This document shows, one piece after another, positions 21,310-29,900 of a stretch of 64,000 bases of DNA. The position numbers and the translations under genes were made by a program. The stretch spans positions 62,001 to 126,000 of the forward strand of contig CAWDCE010000035.1 of the NCBI GenBank assembly GCA_963800725.1, written 5' to 3'. The notes under the pieces were generated by a model. It did no database searches. It was not told the DNA's origin and saw nothing but the letters and a program-made list of their open reading frames with translations. How positions within the stretch are numbered: position 1 is the first letter of the stretch; each line of letters starts with the position of its first letter. Source of the stretch: Bog-473 sp963800725 (GTDB lineage Bacteria; Actinomycetota; Acidimicrobiia; Acidimicrobiales; RAAP-2).

Positions 21310-22471
21310 GGTGGTGATCAGGAAAACCGTGCCGCGCTCGCAGCGATCGCCAATAGTCCGCATCGGCGCTCACGGCCGTGCCGGTGATCTCTTCGGCCAC
21401 GAGTTTGGCGGTGTAGGGACCGAGCAGCAGCCCGCTCGCCCCGTGACCAGTGGCCACCCAGACGTTGTCCCACGCGGGGAGGGCCCCGGCCACCGGGCGG
21501 TCATCGATCGAAATTGGCCGCAAGCCCACCCGTGTCTCGAGGTACGACGCGTTGGCCAGCCCCGGGGCGACGCTCAGGCATTCACGTAGGAGTTCGTGGA
21601 CTCCCGCGGCAGTCACCGTCGAGTCGAAGCCCGCTGCGACCTCGAAGGTGCCCCCGCAGGCGATCCGGTGGTCGGGCCAAGGCACCAGGTAATGGGTGAG
21701 CAGGGGCTGAATGATGGGCCAGCGGTCACTCGCCCCGTCGACCCCGAGATGGACGATCTGCCCCTTGGTCGGCGAGATGGGCAATGACTGACCGAGCCAC
21801 TCCCCCATCGGCGCACTCCAGGCCCCACCGCAGACCGCCATGGCGGCGCACTCGATGCCAGACGCGCCCTGCACCGCGATGCTCTGCACCGATCGGGAGC
21901 GACCCGCGCCGCTTCGTTCGGTGATGCCGACCACAGTGCCGTCGACGAACACCACACCGCGGCGGGCCGCACCGAGGCGGAGTGCGTCGGCCATGCCCCG
22001 CCCGTCGACCCGCGCCGTGCTCGTGCAGTGCAAGGCTCGGTGCACCGGGGCGAGCGGAGGGAAGATCCGCTGGGCCTCGTCGCTCGAGATCTCCGACACC
22101 ACGTGCGCGGAGCGGGTGGTGATCCGCTCGGCAAAGGGTGCGAACCATGGCTCCTCGTGCGCACGCAGGCACAGCGACAACAACCCGCACGTGGCGTAGC
22201 CCGAACCCGCCGTGTCGATGCCTTCGGCCGCAAGCGCGTCGATCAGACGTCGATAGTGCTCCCCGGCGCCGAGGCCGAAAGCAAACGCCCCGTCGCTGGT
22301 TTCGGCCGAGGTGTCGGGCGACAAGATGCCCGCACCGGCACTGGTGGCACGACCAGGCAGGTTGGCGTCGACCACCGTCACCGCTGCCCCGCGCCCGGCG
22401 AGTTCAAAGGCGAGTGAGAGTCCGACCAATCCCGCCCCGACCACCGCCACATCGCATTTCGCACTGACCAC
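21266..22471 (-). CDS. FAD-dependent oxidoreductase, ThiO/DAO-like, second copy
   Basis: A roughly 400-residue D-amino-acid-oxidase-family flavoprotein, related to the frameshifted thiO upstream but clearly different in sequence. The FAD fingerprint VAVVGAGLVGLSLAFELAGRG opens the protein; SAGAGILSP, the SPTKGQIVHL strand, ETRVGLRPISIDDRPV and GHGASGLLLGPYTAKLVAEEI mark the rest of the fold. The GTG at 22471 is chosen because it puts the Rossmann motif at residue 6; upstream codons in frame belong to the promoter side of the hydrolase gene. The C-terminus after DADYWRSLRAR is uncertain and overlaps the small opposite gene. Glycine or another amine could be the substrate. Confidence 0.82.
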   Translation of the reverse strand: MVSAKCDVAVVGAGLVGLSLAFELAGRGAAVTVVDANLPGRATSAGAGILSPDTSAETSDGAFAFGLGAGEHYRRLIDALAAEGIDTAGSGYATCGLLSLCLRAHEEPWFAPFAERITTRSAHVVSEISSDEAQRIFPPLAPVHRALHCTSTARVDGRGMADALRLGAARRGVVFVDGTVVGITERSGAGRSRSVQSIAVQGASGIECAAMAVCGGAWSAPMGEWLGQSLPISPTKGQIVHLGVDGASDRWPIIQPLLTHYLVPWPDHRIACGGTFEVAAGFDSTVTAAGVHELLRECLSVAPGLANASYLETRVGLRPISIDDRPVAGALPAWDNVWVATGHGASGLLLGPYTAKLVAEEITGTAVSADADYWRSLRARHGFPDHHLTRSIPPRGAGRGW

Positions 22472-22552
22472 GGTGGCGAGTTGAGCATTTCGACGCCACG
22501 GGCGCAATGACCTCGGGCCGCGCGCGGTGCGGGCGCGGGCCAGGATGGGGCG

Positions 22553-23506
22553 ATGGAGTTTGTGCGTACCCCAAGTGAGTGCTTCACCAATCTGGTCGGC
22601 TACCCCTTCGAGCCGCACTACATCGCCCTTTCGTCGGGTCTGCAGATGCACTGTGTCGATGAGGGACCGCGCCAGGGTCGACCCGTCCTCTTGCTCCACG
22701 GCCAACCCACCTGGTCCTATCTCTACCGCTCGGTCATCCCCACCCTCACGGCCGCTGGGTATCGAGCCGTTGCGCCCGACATGATCGGTTTCGGTCGATC
22801 CGACAAGCCCGTCGCGCGGACCGACTACTCGGTGCGCAATCACATTTCGTGGCTCGGCGAATTCCTCGAGGCAATGGCGCTCGAGGACATTGCCTTGGTG
22901 GCCCAGGACTGGGGCGGGCCGATCGGCCTCGGTGCCCTCGCCGCTTCGCCCCAACGCTTCGCCGCCGTGGTGGCTGCGAATACCGTTTTGCACACAGCGG
23001 ACGCCTCGTTGGCCGGGAAACTGGCGTGGGCGTGCCATAGCACCATTGTCGGTCGGGTCGAGATCGAAAGCGTGCTGCTCGACTACCAGCGGATGACCCA
23101 AGAGGTCAGTCCGTTGCGCCCGAGCCTCTTTGTCCAGGGCGCCACTTTGAGCGAACTCGAGCCGGGGGTGCTGGCGGCCTACGACGCCCCGTTTCCCGAC
23201 GAACGCTATTGCGCCGGTGTCCGCCAACTCCCGACCCTCATGGGGCTCACGCCGAACAGCGAGTGCGCCCGGATCAATCGAGCGACGGGCGCCACCTTGG
23301 CGAGGTTCACCAAGCCCTTCCTCACCGCGTTCAGCGACACGGATCCGTCAACACGCGGCTGGGAAGGGGTCCTTCGCGACCTGGTGCCCGGAGCCCAGGG
23401 ACAGCCACATTCGGTGATCGCCGGTGCGGGGCACTTCCTCCAAGAGGACGCGGGCCCAGCGCTTGGAAAGGTGATCGTGGAGTTTCTTGGGCTTCTTGGC
23501 CGGTGA
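22553..23506 (+). CDS. Haloalkane-dehalogenase-like alpha/beta hydrolase
   Basis: An intact 317-residue alpha/beta hydrolase with the haloalkane dehalogenase layout of subfamily I. The nucleophile is an aspartate, D119, in VAQDWGG, followed directly by the halide-binding tryptophan W120; the acid is probably D264 in SDTDPST and the base H294 in GAGHFLQED. The N-terminal FVRTPSECF and GYPF segments and HGQPTWSYLYR are typical. At the oxyanion/halide position characterised enzymes have Glu (HGEP) or Asn (HGNP); here it is Gln51. An Asp nucleophile is also used by epoxide hydrolases and fluoroacetate dehalogenases, so the substrate is not settled. It is divergent from the oxidase gene and convergent with pspA. 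Confidence 0.87.
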   Translation: MEFVRTPSECFTNLVGYPFEPHYIALSSGLQMHCVDEGPRQGRPVLLLHGQPTWSYLYRSVIPTLTAAGYRAVAPDMIGFGRSDKPVARTDYSVRNHISWLGEFLEAMALEDIALVAQDWGGPIGLGALAASPQRFAAVVAANTVLHTADASLAGKLAWACHSTIVGRVEIESVLLDYQRMTQEVSPLRPSLFVQGATLSELEPGVLAAYDAPFPDERYCAGVRQLPTLMGLTPNSECARINRATGATLARFTKPFLTAFSDTDPSTRGWEGVLRDLVPGAQGQPHSVIAGAGHFLQEDAGPALGKVIVEFLGLLGR

Positions 23507-23516
23507 ACCTACGACC

Positions 23517-24299
23517 TCAGCTGGACCCGGCCGCCGGAGCGCTTTGGTCTGTGGCCGAGGATTCGGTGGTCGCCGCCAAGGCCTCGGGCGCCGGAGGCGC
23601 GGCTGTGCCGAGTTCGGCCTTGAGTGCGGCCAGCTCGTCGTCGACTGCGGCTTGCTTGCCGACCTGGTCGAGCTCTTTTTGGATGTCGTCTCCCCCACCG
23701 CCGACATCCTCGAGGACTCCGGACTCCAAGAGCTCATCCATCGCGCCCGAGCGGGCCTGCATGGTGGCGATCTTGTCCTGAGCCCGCTGCAGCGTCGCCC
23801 CCGAATCACTGAATGACTTGGAGATCCCCGCAGTGCTCTCGTCGACCGTCGAGATCGCCTTGGCCGCGGTGTACTGGGCCTTGAGGGTCTCTTTTTGGGT
23901 GCGGAAGTCGTTGACCCGCTTTTGCAGTACATCGAGGGTCTTGGTCAGCTTGGCTTCTTCTTCGACGAGTTGGGTCCGCTGCGGCTCCATGGCGTCGATC
24001 TGCTGCTGGGCGGCTGCCTTGCGGGAAAGGGCCTCTTTGGCCAGGTCCTCGCGGCCTTGTCCGAGCGCGGCCTTGGCCTGGTCCTGGAGGTGGTCGATCG
24101 AGCTTTGGAACTGCTGCTCTTGCAATTCAATGCTCTTGCGGGACGCCGCGATATCGACCAACGCCCGCCTGACCTGGGTGATCTGCTCGAGCATCTTTTC
24201 GTAGGAGAGATCGAGCATCTCGTCAGGCTTCTCGGCGGCGTCGAGTGCCTTGTTGGCTTTGGCCTGTGCGATGTCGTGTGCACGTTGAAAGATGCCCAT
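23517..24299 (-). CDS. pspA: PspA/IM30 (Vipp1) family membrane-stress protein
   Basis: A 260-residue, almost wholly helical protein with the family start MGIFQRAHDIAQAKANKALD and a long coiled coil (residues about 25-215), including the motif-like YEKMLEQITQVRRAL. PspA/IM30 proteins polymerise on damaged membranes. The last 45 residues are a low-complexity Ala/Ser/Thr/Pro tail (TAAPPAPEALAATTESS) that most family members lack. The ATG at 24299 is fixed by the conserved N-terminal amphipathic helix; the frame stays open upstream to 24566 without homology. Confidence 0.92.
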   Translation of the reverse strand: MGIFQRAHDIAQAKANKALDAAEKPDEMLDLSYEKMLEQITQVRRALVDIAASRKSIELQEQQFQSSIDHLQDQAKAALGQGREDLAKEALSRKAAAQQQIDAMEPQRTQLVEEEAKLTKTLDVLQKRVNDFRTQKETLKAQYTAAKAISTVDESTAGISKSFSDSGATLQRAQDKIATMQARSGAMDELLESGVLEDVGGGGDDIQKELDQVGKQAAVDDELAALKAELGTAAPPAPEALAATTESSATDQSAPAAGSS

Positions 24300-24432
24300 T
24301 GACCCTCCTTCGGGCTCGGCTGATCCGCCCAGGCTACGTGGTGCTGGGGTGGGCCCAGGGACCGGGTCGCACCAAGGAGCGCTCGTGCCTGCGGCTATGT
24401 TCGTCGCTCGTGCGGGCAGGGCTGAGCCTTCA

Positions 24433-25887
24433 ATGACGCATATCGATGCCCCAGACCCAACGGCGCAGGACCCAAATGCGGGTGAGGCCGATGGGTGGTT
24501 GGGCCCGTTGAACCAGCAGCGGGGCCACATGTTGGCCGTCTGTGGGCTCCTCCTTGGCGTGGCCATAGCTACGGGTCTGCGTCTCTTCTATGTGCTCGAA
24601 CACCCAGATTTCCTCTGGTACGACTCCGAGCAGTACATCGACGTGGCACAGCACTCGATCTTCAGTACTGCGCTGTGGAGCGGGAGTCAGCCACCCTTGG
24701 TGCCGCTGTTGTGGAAGTTCACGCAATCAGCAACCGCCTTTTGCGTCGTCCAAAGCCTCATCGCTGCATTGGCGTGGGGCACATTGGCCACCACCGTGTG
24801 GCACTGGTTGGGCCGGGGTGCGCGGGGTTGCATCGGGGCCTGGGTGGTGCTGGCGTTCTCCCTCTCCCCGTTCATTTTGCAGTGGGATGCCTCGGTGTTG
24901 ACCGAGTCGATCTCACTGTCGGCCATCGCGGTCTTCGTGGCGTCGGGAATCCTGGTGGTCCGCCGGTTCACCTGGGTTCGCGTGGTGCTCCTCGTCGGAT
25001 CGGGCGTCGTCTTCGAGCTGGCCCGAGACGAGGGGATCGAGGTCATCGCCGTCGTCGGCGTCGCCATAGGCGTGTTGGCCATCGTCGCGGGACTCAAGCA
25101 TCACGCCGACGCCGCCCGGCGATGGGGGTTGGTGGCCGTGATCGTGCTCGGGTCGAGTGCCTTGATCGCACTGGCGGCCCAACAGGCGCACCGCAACGTC
25201 CTCAACGTCGAAAACTCGCTCTTCGTCAGGATCTTCCCCTATCCCGACAAGGTGGCGGCCTTCTCGGCCGAAGGGATGCCCCAGGGCCACGCCATCGACG
25301 CCGTGGCCAAATTGCTCGCGGCGCAAAAAACGACGTCGCTGGCTTACGCGTCGCCAGTCCCCTCATCGTCGATAGCAGTCGTGGTTGGGCCGATCCTGGA
25401 TAACCCGTATTGGCATCCGCTGCGCACTTGGTTTGAAACTCGAGGGGAATCCGCCTACCTGCGCTATTTGGTGTTACACCCGAGCTACGTGGTCTCTGCA
25501 CCGTTTCACCAGCCCTCGTTGGCCTTCAACTCGCCCAGCACGCTCGCGTACTACGACATTGAAGGGCACCCGCCGTTGGCCGGCGTATCGCTCTTTTTCC
25601 CCCGACGGATCTTCGTGTACGCACTCGCGGCCCTCGCCACGGTCTTGCTCGTGGCGCGCCGCCTGTGGCGCCGCCGAGAGGTGGCCTTCGTTGCCGCCCT
25701 CATTCCGTTGGGATGCCTCGCGATGGTCGTGGCGTGGTTCGGCGACGGCCAAGAAGTCGCCCGACACATGATCGAAGGCAATGTGATGGTTCGGCTCTCG
25801 GTGTGGTTGCTTGTCTTGTGGGGGCTGTTGGGGCCCTCCCCCACGACGATGACTAGTCCAGCCCGAACCAACGCTTGCGACGACTAG
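24433..25887 (+). CDS. Polytopic membrane protein, GT-C glycosyltransferase-like
   Basis: About 484 residues with at least nine hydrophobic segments. After a short hydrophilic N-terminus comes a first membrane helix, then an extracytoplasmic loop with DFLWYDSEQYIDVA, where the acidic residues sit as in GT-C enzymes that use polyprenyl-phosphate sugars (mannosyltransferase type). A large loop lies at about 290-390 before the last helices. The family is inferred from topology and the acidic loop; no precise match is claimed. ATG 24433 is chosen; ATG 24397 in frame is possible. The 3' end overlaps the opposite-strand flavoprotein gene by 35 bases. Confidence 0.65.
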   Translation: MTHIDAPDPTAQDPNAGEADGWLGPLNQQRGHMLAVCGLLLGVAIATGLRLFYVLEHPDFLWYDSEQYIDVAQHSIFSTALWSGSQPPLVPLLWKFTQSATAFCVVQSLIAALAWGTLATTVWHWLGRGARGCIGAWVVLAFSLSPFILQWDASVLTESISLSAIAVFVASGILVVRRFTWVRVVLLVGSGVVFELARDEGIEVIAVVGVAIGVLAIVAGLKHHADAARRWGLVAVIVLGSSALIALAAQQAHRNVLNVENSLFVRIFPYPDKVAAFSAEGMPQGHAIDAVAKLLAAQKTTSLAYASPVPSSSIAVVVGPILDNPYWHPLRTWFETRGESAYLRYLVLHPSYVVSAPFHQPSLAFNSPSTLAYYDIEGHPPLAGVSLFFPRRIFVYALAALATVLLVARRLWRRREVAFVAALIPLGCLAMVVAWFGDGQEVARHMIEGNVMVRLSVWLLVLWGLLGPSPTTMTSPARTNACDD

Positions 25888-26988
25888 CGCCGAACGCCCG
25901 CTTCTCCTCGGCTAGTTCGCGCGAGGGCGGGTGGAACTTCGCCGTCGGTCCGGCACCGGTGAGGAAACTGACGTCAACTCGTCCGACCTTTTCGTCGCCC
26001 ATCTCAATGAAGCACACGGCGCGGCCTTGGTAGGGCTCGGGGTGGCGCCACCCGCGAGCCGGGCCACCAAGACGTCTGCGACCGAGCCGGCCTCGCCTTC
26101 GGCAATGATGCCGGCTCGAGGGACGGGCGCGCTGGTGATGTCGCCGACCGCAAAGACATCTTCGAACCGAGTGGCGAACGTGGCCGGATCGACCGGGATC
26201 CACCCGTCCTCGGTGAGCCCGGAGGCAACGACCACCGGCGGGGCGCAATGCACCGGGATACCCAAGAAGAGGTCGTAGGCGATCGTCCGACCGTCGGCCA
26301 GATTGGCGACGTTGTTCTCGGGGTCGAGGCTGGTGACTTGGGAACTCGGCCAGTAGTTGATGTCTCGCTCACGAAGGAGGGACACGATGGCTTCGGAGGT
26401 CTCCGCCGAAATAGGTATTGGCATGGCGAGCGGGCTCAGGAGGTGGATGGAACACTCTGAACGGATACCCCGCTGCGTGAGGTAGTCGTGGAGCATGAAG
26501 GCGGCTTCGTTGGGGGCCGGCGGGCACTTGAAGAAGTTTCCGAGCACCCCGATTACTACCGTTCCGCCGGAGAACTCACGCAGCGCGTCATGCGTCCGTT
26601 GCGCGCCAAGGGGAGAATAGAACTCGTAACCACCGTCTCGGAGGCCCGGTGTTGCTTGCGGATCGAGATCTGCGCCGAGAGCGATTACCAAGATGTCGGC
26701 GTCGTAGCTGCCGACGTCGGTGGTCACCGAACGCGTGGAGGGATCGATCGCCACCACAGTCTCTTGACGGAACTCCACTCCCCTCTTGGAGATTGCCCGA
26801 TATTCGACTCGCACGTCATCGAGCGGTCGTCGACCGAACATCACGTCCAATTTTGTGAACCCAAAAACAAAGGCGTCACTCTGGTCGATCAACGTGACCC
26901 GCACGTGATCGCCGAGTTCGTCGGACAACCTCGTCGACAGTTCGAGACCGCCGAAACCCGCACCAAGAATGACAACGTGGGTGGACAT
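25853..26988 (-). CDS. SQR-like FAD/NAD(P) oxidoreductase (frameshifted)
   Basis: About 378 residues of the two-dinucleotide-fold flavoprotein family that includes sulfide:quinone oxidoreductase and type II NADH dehydrogenase. The FAD fingerprint is VVILGAGFGGLE, the closing FAD motif is FEDVFAVGDIT, and a cysteine sits in NFFKCPPAPNEAAFML at the place where SQR-type enzymes keep one redox cysteine; a second is in VHCAPP. The frame changes near 26030; in the next frame the expected tail GRAVCFIEMGDEKVGR to RRKRWFGLD ends at 25853. That tail is common in SQR/FCSD-like actinobacterial proteins. The physiological donor is unknown. Confidence 0.8.
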
Positions 26989-28116
26989 GGGGAAAACCTA
27001 CCAATCGATCACGATGACTTGAGGGGAATCTCAGCAAATTCAGAGCATTGAGGGCAAGCGCCCGAGGCGGGTCCTCTTTGGCACCTTGGGAATTTCGTCG
27101 AACTCGAATCATCTGGCGTCTTCGCCGAGATAGCGCTGCCCTCTTCGCTCTCACCGAGGCAGCCAACAACCCCCAAGGTCTGGCGCCAGATCGCGCCAGG
27201 TCCGACTTTGCGAGCATGAACCCACCACTGGGCGATCTTTGGTCGCGCAATGCCAAGTGCCTCCGACGGAGTGCGCAATCAGGCGGCGACGGTGCCCGGT
27301 GGCGATTGACCATCACGGCACTGGTGCAACGACCCAGTCGTGACGCAAGGTATCGACGGGGCCAGTTGGACTCGCGAGCCATTGCGGAGTGTCGCTGCAC
27401 GTTGCGCGCTAACTCCGGCGTGAGTCCATGCGGTTCGCCCCTCAGCGGGGTTGGGCAGCGCGGCGCTGAGGTCTGATTCGCAGGACGTCCAGCCTTTCAC
27501 CCTCTCTCGCTCATCCAACGTTCGTTCAACTCGGAGAGCAGGGATTATGCCGGCAACTGCTGGAGGCACGCGGTTGCCCTGCGCTGGCGACCGAAGGGTC
27601 ATGCGCAGACCGCTCACTGAGCGCAGCCGCCCGACCTCCATGCCGCAGGCCGAGATGCTTTAGTAGTGGCCCGCCCGGGGGTCCGTGGGTCAGGGGGGCT
27701 AGTTGGGAGCCCACGGACCCGGGCGGGTCTCAGACACCGAAGTGCCACAATGATCAAGCTAGCGGTGAGGTGTAAACACCCGGTTGGAGTTGCGTTACAG
27801 CTCGGTGTCGATTTGCCCCCGCCGGATCCACACAAGACAATGTCGTCGAGGCGTCACTCACGCAATGGACTGCACGGATTCGGGGACGACATCGAATGCG
27901 CCCGTGGGCCAATTCGCCGTGTTCGGGTAGCAATCACCACTGCAGCTTCAGCGTCCCGGTTCGGCGAATCTCGGTGGTCACTGCCCGCGCAACGCCGGCG
28001 ATTCGATGCGGTTCACCCTTGGCTTGATGCCTTCGTCCTCGGGAGATTCAGTCGTTTCGGACCTCGTCACGGCTTCGCGGTGGTCGTCAACGCCGCATCT
28101 GACGTAGGTTGTACGC
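26989..28116. other. 1.1-kb gene-poor interval between divergent genes
   Basis: No convincing gene was found in this stretch. Open frames exist on both strands, for example 27048-27476 on the plus strand and 27009-27278 on the minus strand, but they are rich in Arg/Ser/Pro, start on weak codons and resemble no family. The minus-strand one ends in GACPQCSEFAEIPLKSS, faintly like a zinc ribbon, and ends 20 bases before the flavoprotein gene, so it may be a worn remnant. The interval is lower in GC than its surroundings and holds one strong hairpin (separate entry). An RNA gene or a decayed gene is possible. Confidence 0.5.
27670..27727. repeat. 18-bp hairpin in the gene-poor interval
   Basis: The arm at 27670-27689 pairs with 27710-27727: eleven base pairs (27679-27689 with 27710-27720), a two-base G bulge (27677-27678) and seven more pairs (27670-27676 with 27721-27727). 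The loop is about 20 bases (27690-27709). Nearly all pairs are G-C. There is no T run on either side, so it is not a standard intrinsic terminator. Both flanking genes point away from it, so it could end an unannotated RNA or be a protein-binding or replication-related site. Confidence 0.6.
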
Positions 28117-28401
28117 ATGGCAGAACGCCTCAGTTCGAAGCACGAGATCCTCACCATCATCGAGTCGGCGGTGGCTGCGGCGGGTACACCTGACAATCTC
28201 GAGTCCGTGAGGGACACTGCCGAGTTCGCCCTGGTTGGCCTCAAGCTCTTGGCCGATGAGGTCGATCAACTCAATCAGCGCATCGACGATCTTGTGGCCA
28301 TCGAAGCCATTGATGTTGCTTCGGAACTCGCTGATCTCAATGCCCAGCTGGCCAAGATGACCAAGACGGTAAAGAAACTCTCCAAGAAAAAGAAGAAGTA
28401 G
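28117..28401 (+). CDS. Small coiled-coil protein with Lys-rich tail
   Basis: A 94-residue protein, nearly all helical, with heptad-like patterns at about 45-80 (LLADEVDQLNQRIDDL, ELADLNAQLAKM) and ending in KKLSKKKKK. The acidic coiled coil with a strongly basic tail suggests an oligomer that touches nucleic acid or membrane; this is inference. I do not recognise the family. It starts with ATG 28117 and stands alone before the methyltransferase gene (96 bases downstream). Confidence 0.6.
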   Translation: MAERLSSKHEILTIIESAVAAAGTPDNLESVRDTAEFALVGLKLLADEVDQLNQRIDDLVAIEAIDVASELADLNAQLAKMTKTVKKLSKKKKK

Positions 28402-28497
28402 GTCGCGCTCCTCACGGCTCGAGTGCCCACCGCCCAGGCGGTCGGATTAGTGCGAAGCGGCACGGTCCAGGCCCTTTCTTTCGCTACCGTCTAGGCA

Positions 28498-29313
28498 ATG
28501 CGCCTGAACAAGATGTGCAATCTCGAAGACTGGGATCTCGACACGCGTGCCGCCACCATGCGGCACCTCCGTCCGGATGCGGTTGCCGCGTTTCCTGAAT
28601 TCCCCAGAGGGCTCGAGCACCGCAAGCATTGGGAGTACGCACAGATTCTCGATGGCCTCGAACAACTCGGTGCGCTGACTCCCGATGGCCTGGTGCTCGG
28701 GGTGGCGGCTGGTCATGAAGAAGTCCTCTACGAACTGACCAACAGGGTCCGTTGGGTTTTCGCCACCGACATTTATGGGGTTGGAGACTTCGTCGGGCAT
28801 GAGGCGAGCGCCAACATGTTGAAGGATCCCGGTGCATTCGCACTGGGCCCGTTCAATCCGAATCGGCTGGTGGCCCAGTACATGGATGCGCTTGATCTGC
28901 ACTATGAAGACGAGACGTTCGATGTTGTCTACAGCCTCAGCTCCATCGAGCATTTCGGCGCCGAACGAGGAGCGATCAACGCGCTCAACGAACAGCGTCG
29001 GGTGGTGAAACGAGGCGGTGTCGTTGCGTTCAGCACCGAGGTGATCGTCAATGACGCACCGTCACTCGATCATGATGATCTGTCGTTGTTTCGACCTGAG
29101 CAGATGGAGGCCCTCTGTGGGCAGATCGAAGGTCTCGAACTCGTCGAGCCGATCGATTTCTCGGTGAGCGAACGCACCTTGGCCACGGTCACCTCGTTGC
29201 ACCAGGCCGTGATCGACGGCCAAGCGGGACGGGCCACGTATCCACACGTGGTGTTGGAACTCGACGGGCGCCACTTCACGTCGGTGGCCATTTTCCTGCG
29301 CCGCACCTTCTAG
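28498..29313 (+). CDS. Class I SAM-dependent methyltransferase
   Basis: A 271-residue protein with a Rossmann-like methyltransferase core. Motif I is in LVLGVAAGHEEVLYEL (about residues 65-80), the acidic end of strand 2 is in FATDIYG, and DVVYSLSSIEHFG is the motif IV region. The N-terminal HRKHWEYAQ segment is one that I associate with methyltransferases in polysaccharide or glycolipid loci, but the substrate cannot be deduced. The ATG at 28498 is preceded by a purine-poor region, so expression may be weak or leaderless. Confidence 0.75.
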   Translation: MRLNKMCNLEDWDLDTRAATMRHLRPDAVAAFPEFPRGLEHRKHWEYAQILDGLEQLGALTPDGLVLGVAAGHEEVLYELTNRVRWVFATDIYGVGDFVGHEASANMLKDPGAFALGPFNPNRLVAQYMDALDLHYEDETFDVVYSLSSIEHFGAERGAINALNEQRRVVKRGGVVAFSTEVIVNDAPSLDHDDLSLFRPEQMEALCGQIEGLELVEPIDFSVSERTLATVTSLHQAVIDGQAGRATYPHVVLELDGRHFTSVAIFLRRTF

Positions 29314-29381
29314 GAGACCACGAATCGAGCGGCGGCCCGATCAACGACGACGACGCACAGGTTGAAGGGTGCCGTCGCTCC

Positions 29382-29750
29382 TTATTGGTTGTTGGCGACG
29401 ATGCGGCAGGGCAATTCGGTCTTCTCGTTCAGGTGATAACTGGCACAGACGCGGTGGTACCCGTCGGCCACCCACAACGGTGATCCCTGGACGAGGAGAA
29501 CGGGTGAGAGCTTTTCTCCGAGCTTCACCTTTGCCAGATCAGCCGCCACCTCCGAATCATCGGTGCCGAGCAACGGCAACCCCGATGCCCGCAAGATGTC
29601 TTTGGCTGCGAAGTGGGACAGACCTTCTTGTCTGCGCAGGGCTTTGACCAGCTTTCCCGCCGCTTTCGATCCAACGAGGAGCGACAGATACGACTTGGCC
29701 GCCGGGTAGTCCTGAGCGTCAGGTTCATTCTTCCAATGTTCGGTCGCCAT
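29382..29750 (-). CDS. ParB/sulfiredoxin-fold-like small protein
   Basis: A 122-residue protein. The C-terminal half has VLLVQGSPLWVADGYHRVCA followed by a short hydrophobic strand ending the protein; the DGYHR element resembles the DGHHR-type motif of ParB-like NTP-binding/nuclease domains, which use it to hold phosphate. The N-terminal half (SYLSLLVGSKAAGKLVKAL) is helical. It lacks the helix-turn-helix and dimer domains of true ParB, so it is a stand-alone domain, not a segregation protein. Start is the ATG at 29750. Confidence 0.6.
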   Translation of the reverse strand: MATEHWKNEPDAQDYPAAKSYLSLLVGSKAAGKLVKALRRQEGLSHFAAKDILRASGLPLLGTDDSEVAADLAKVKLGEKLSPVLLVQGSPLWVADGYHRVCASYHLNEKTELPCRIVANNQ

Positions 29751-29900
29751 ACGTGACGAGCGTAGCGAGCAAAACAAACGAGTGCGCCGGTCGACACGGA
29801 CGCTTTGCAGGGCAAAAGAGCGGATCGTTTGGATCGATGCACCAACGGAACGGCATTCCGAGCGTGAGCGGGTGGCAGTGCGCGATGTTCGCTTCGTCGT

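Noticed and set aside
27009..27278. Minus-strand gene with a C-terminal CPQC zinc-ribbon-like end
   Set aside because: Only a TTG start directly after a stop, no ribosome site, no recognisable family; mentioned only within the interval description.
27048..27476. Plus-strand 142-codon open frame in the gene-poor interval
   Set aside because: Composition is Arg/Ser-rich without secondary-structure pattern or family resemblance, and there is no ribosome site.
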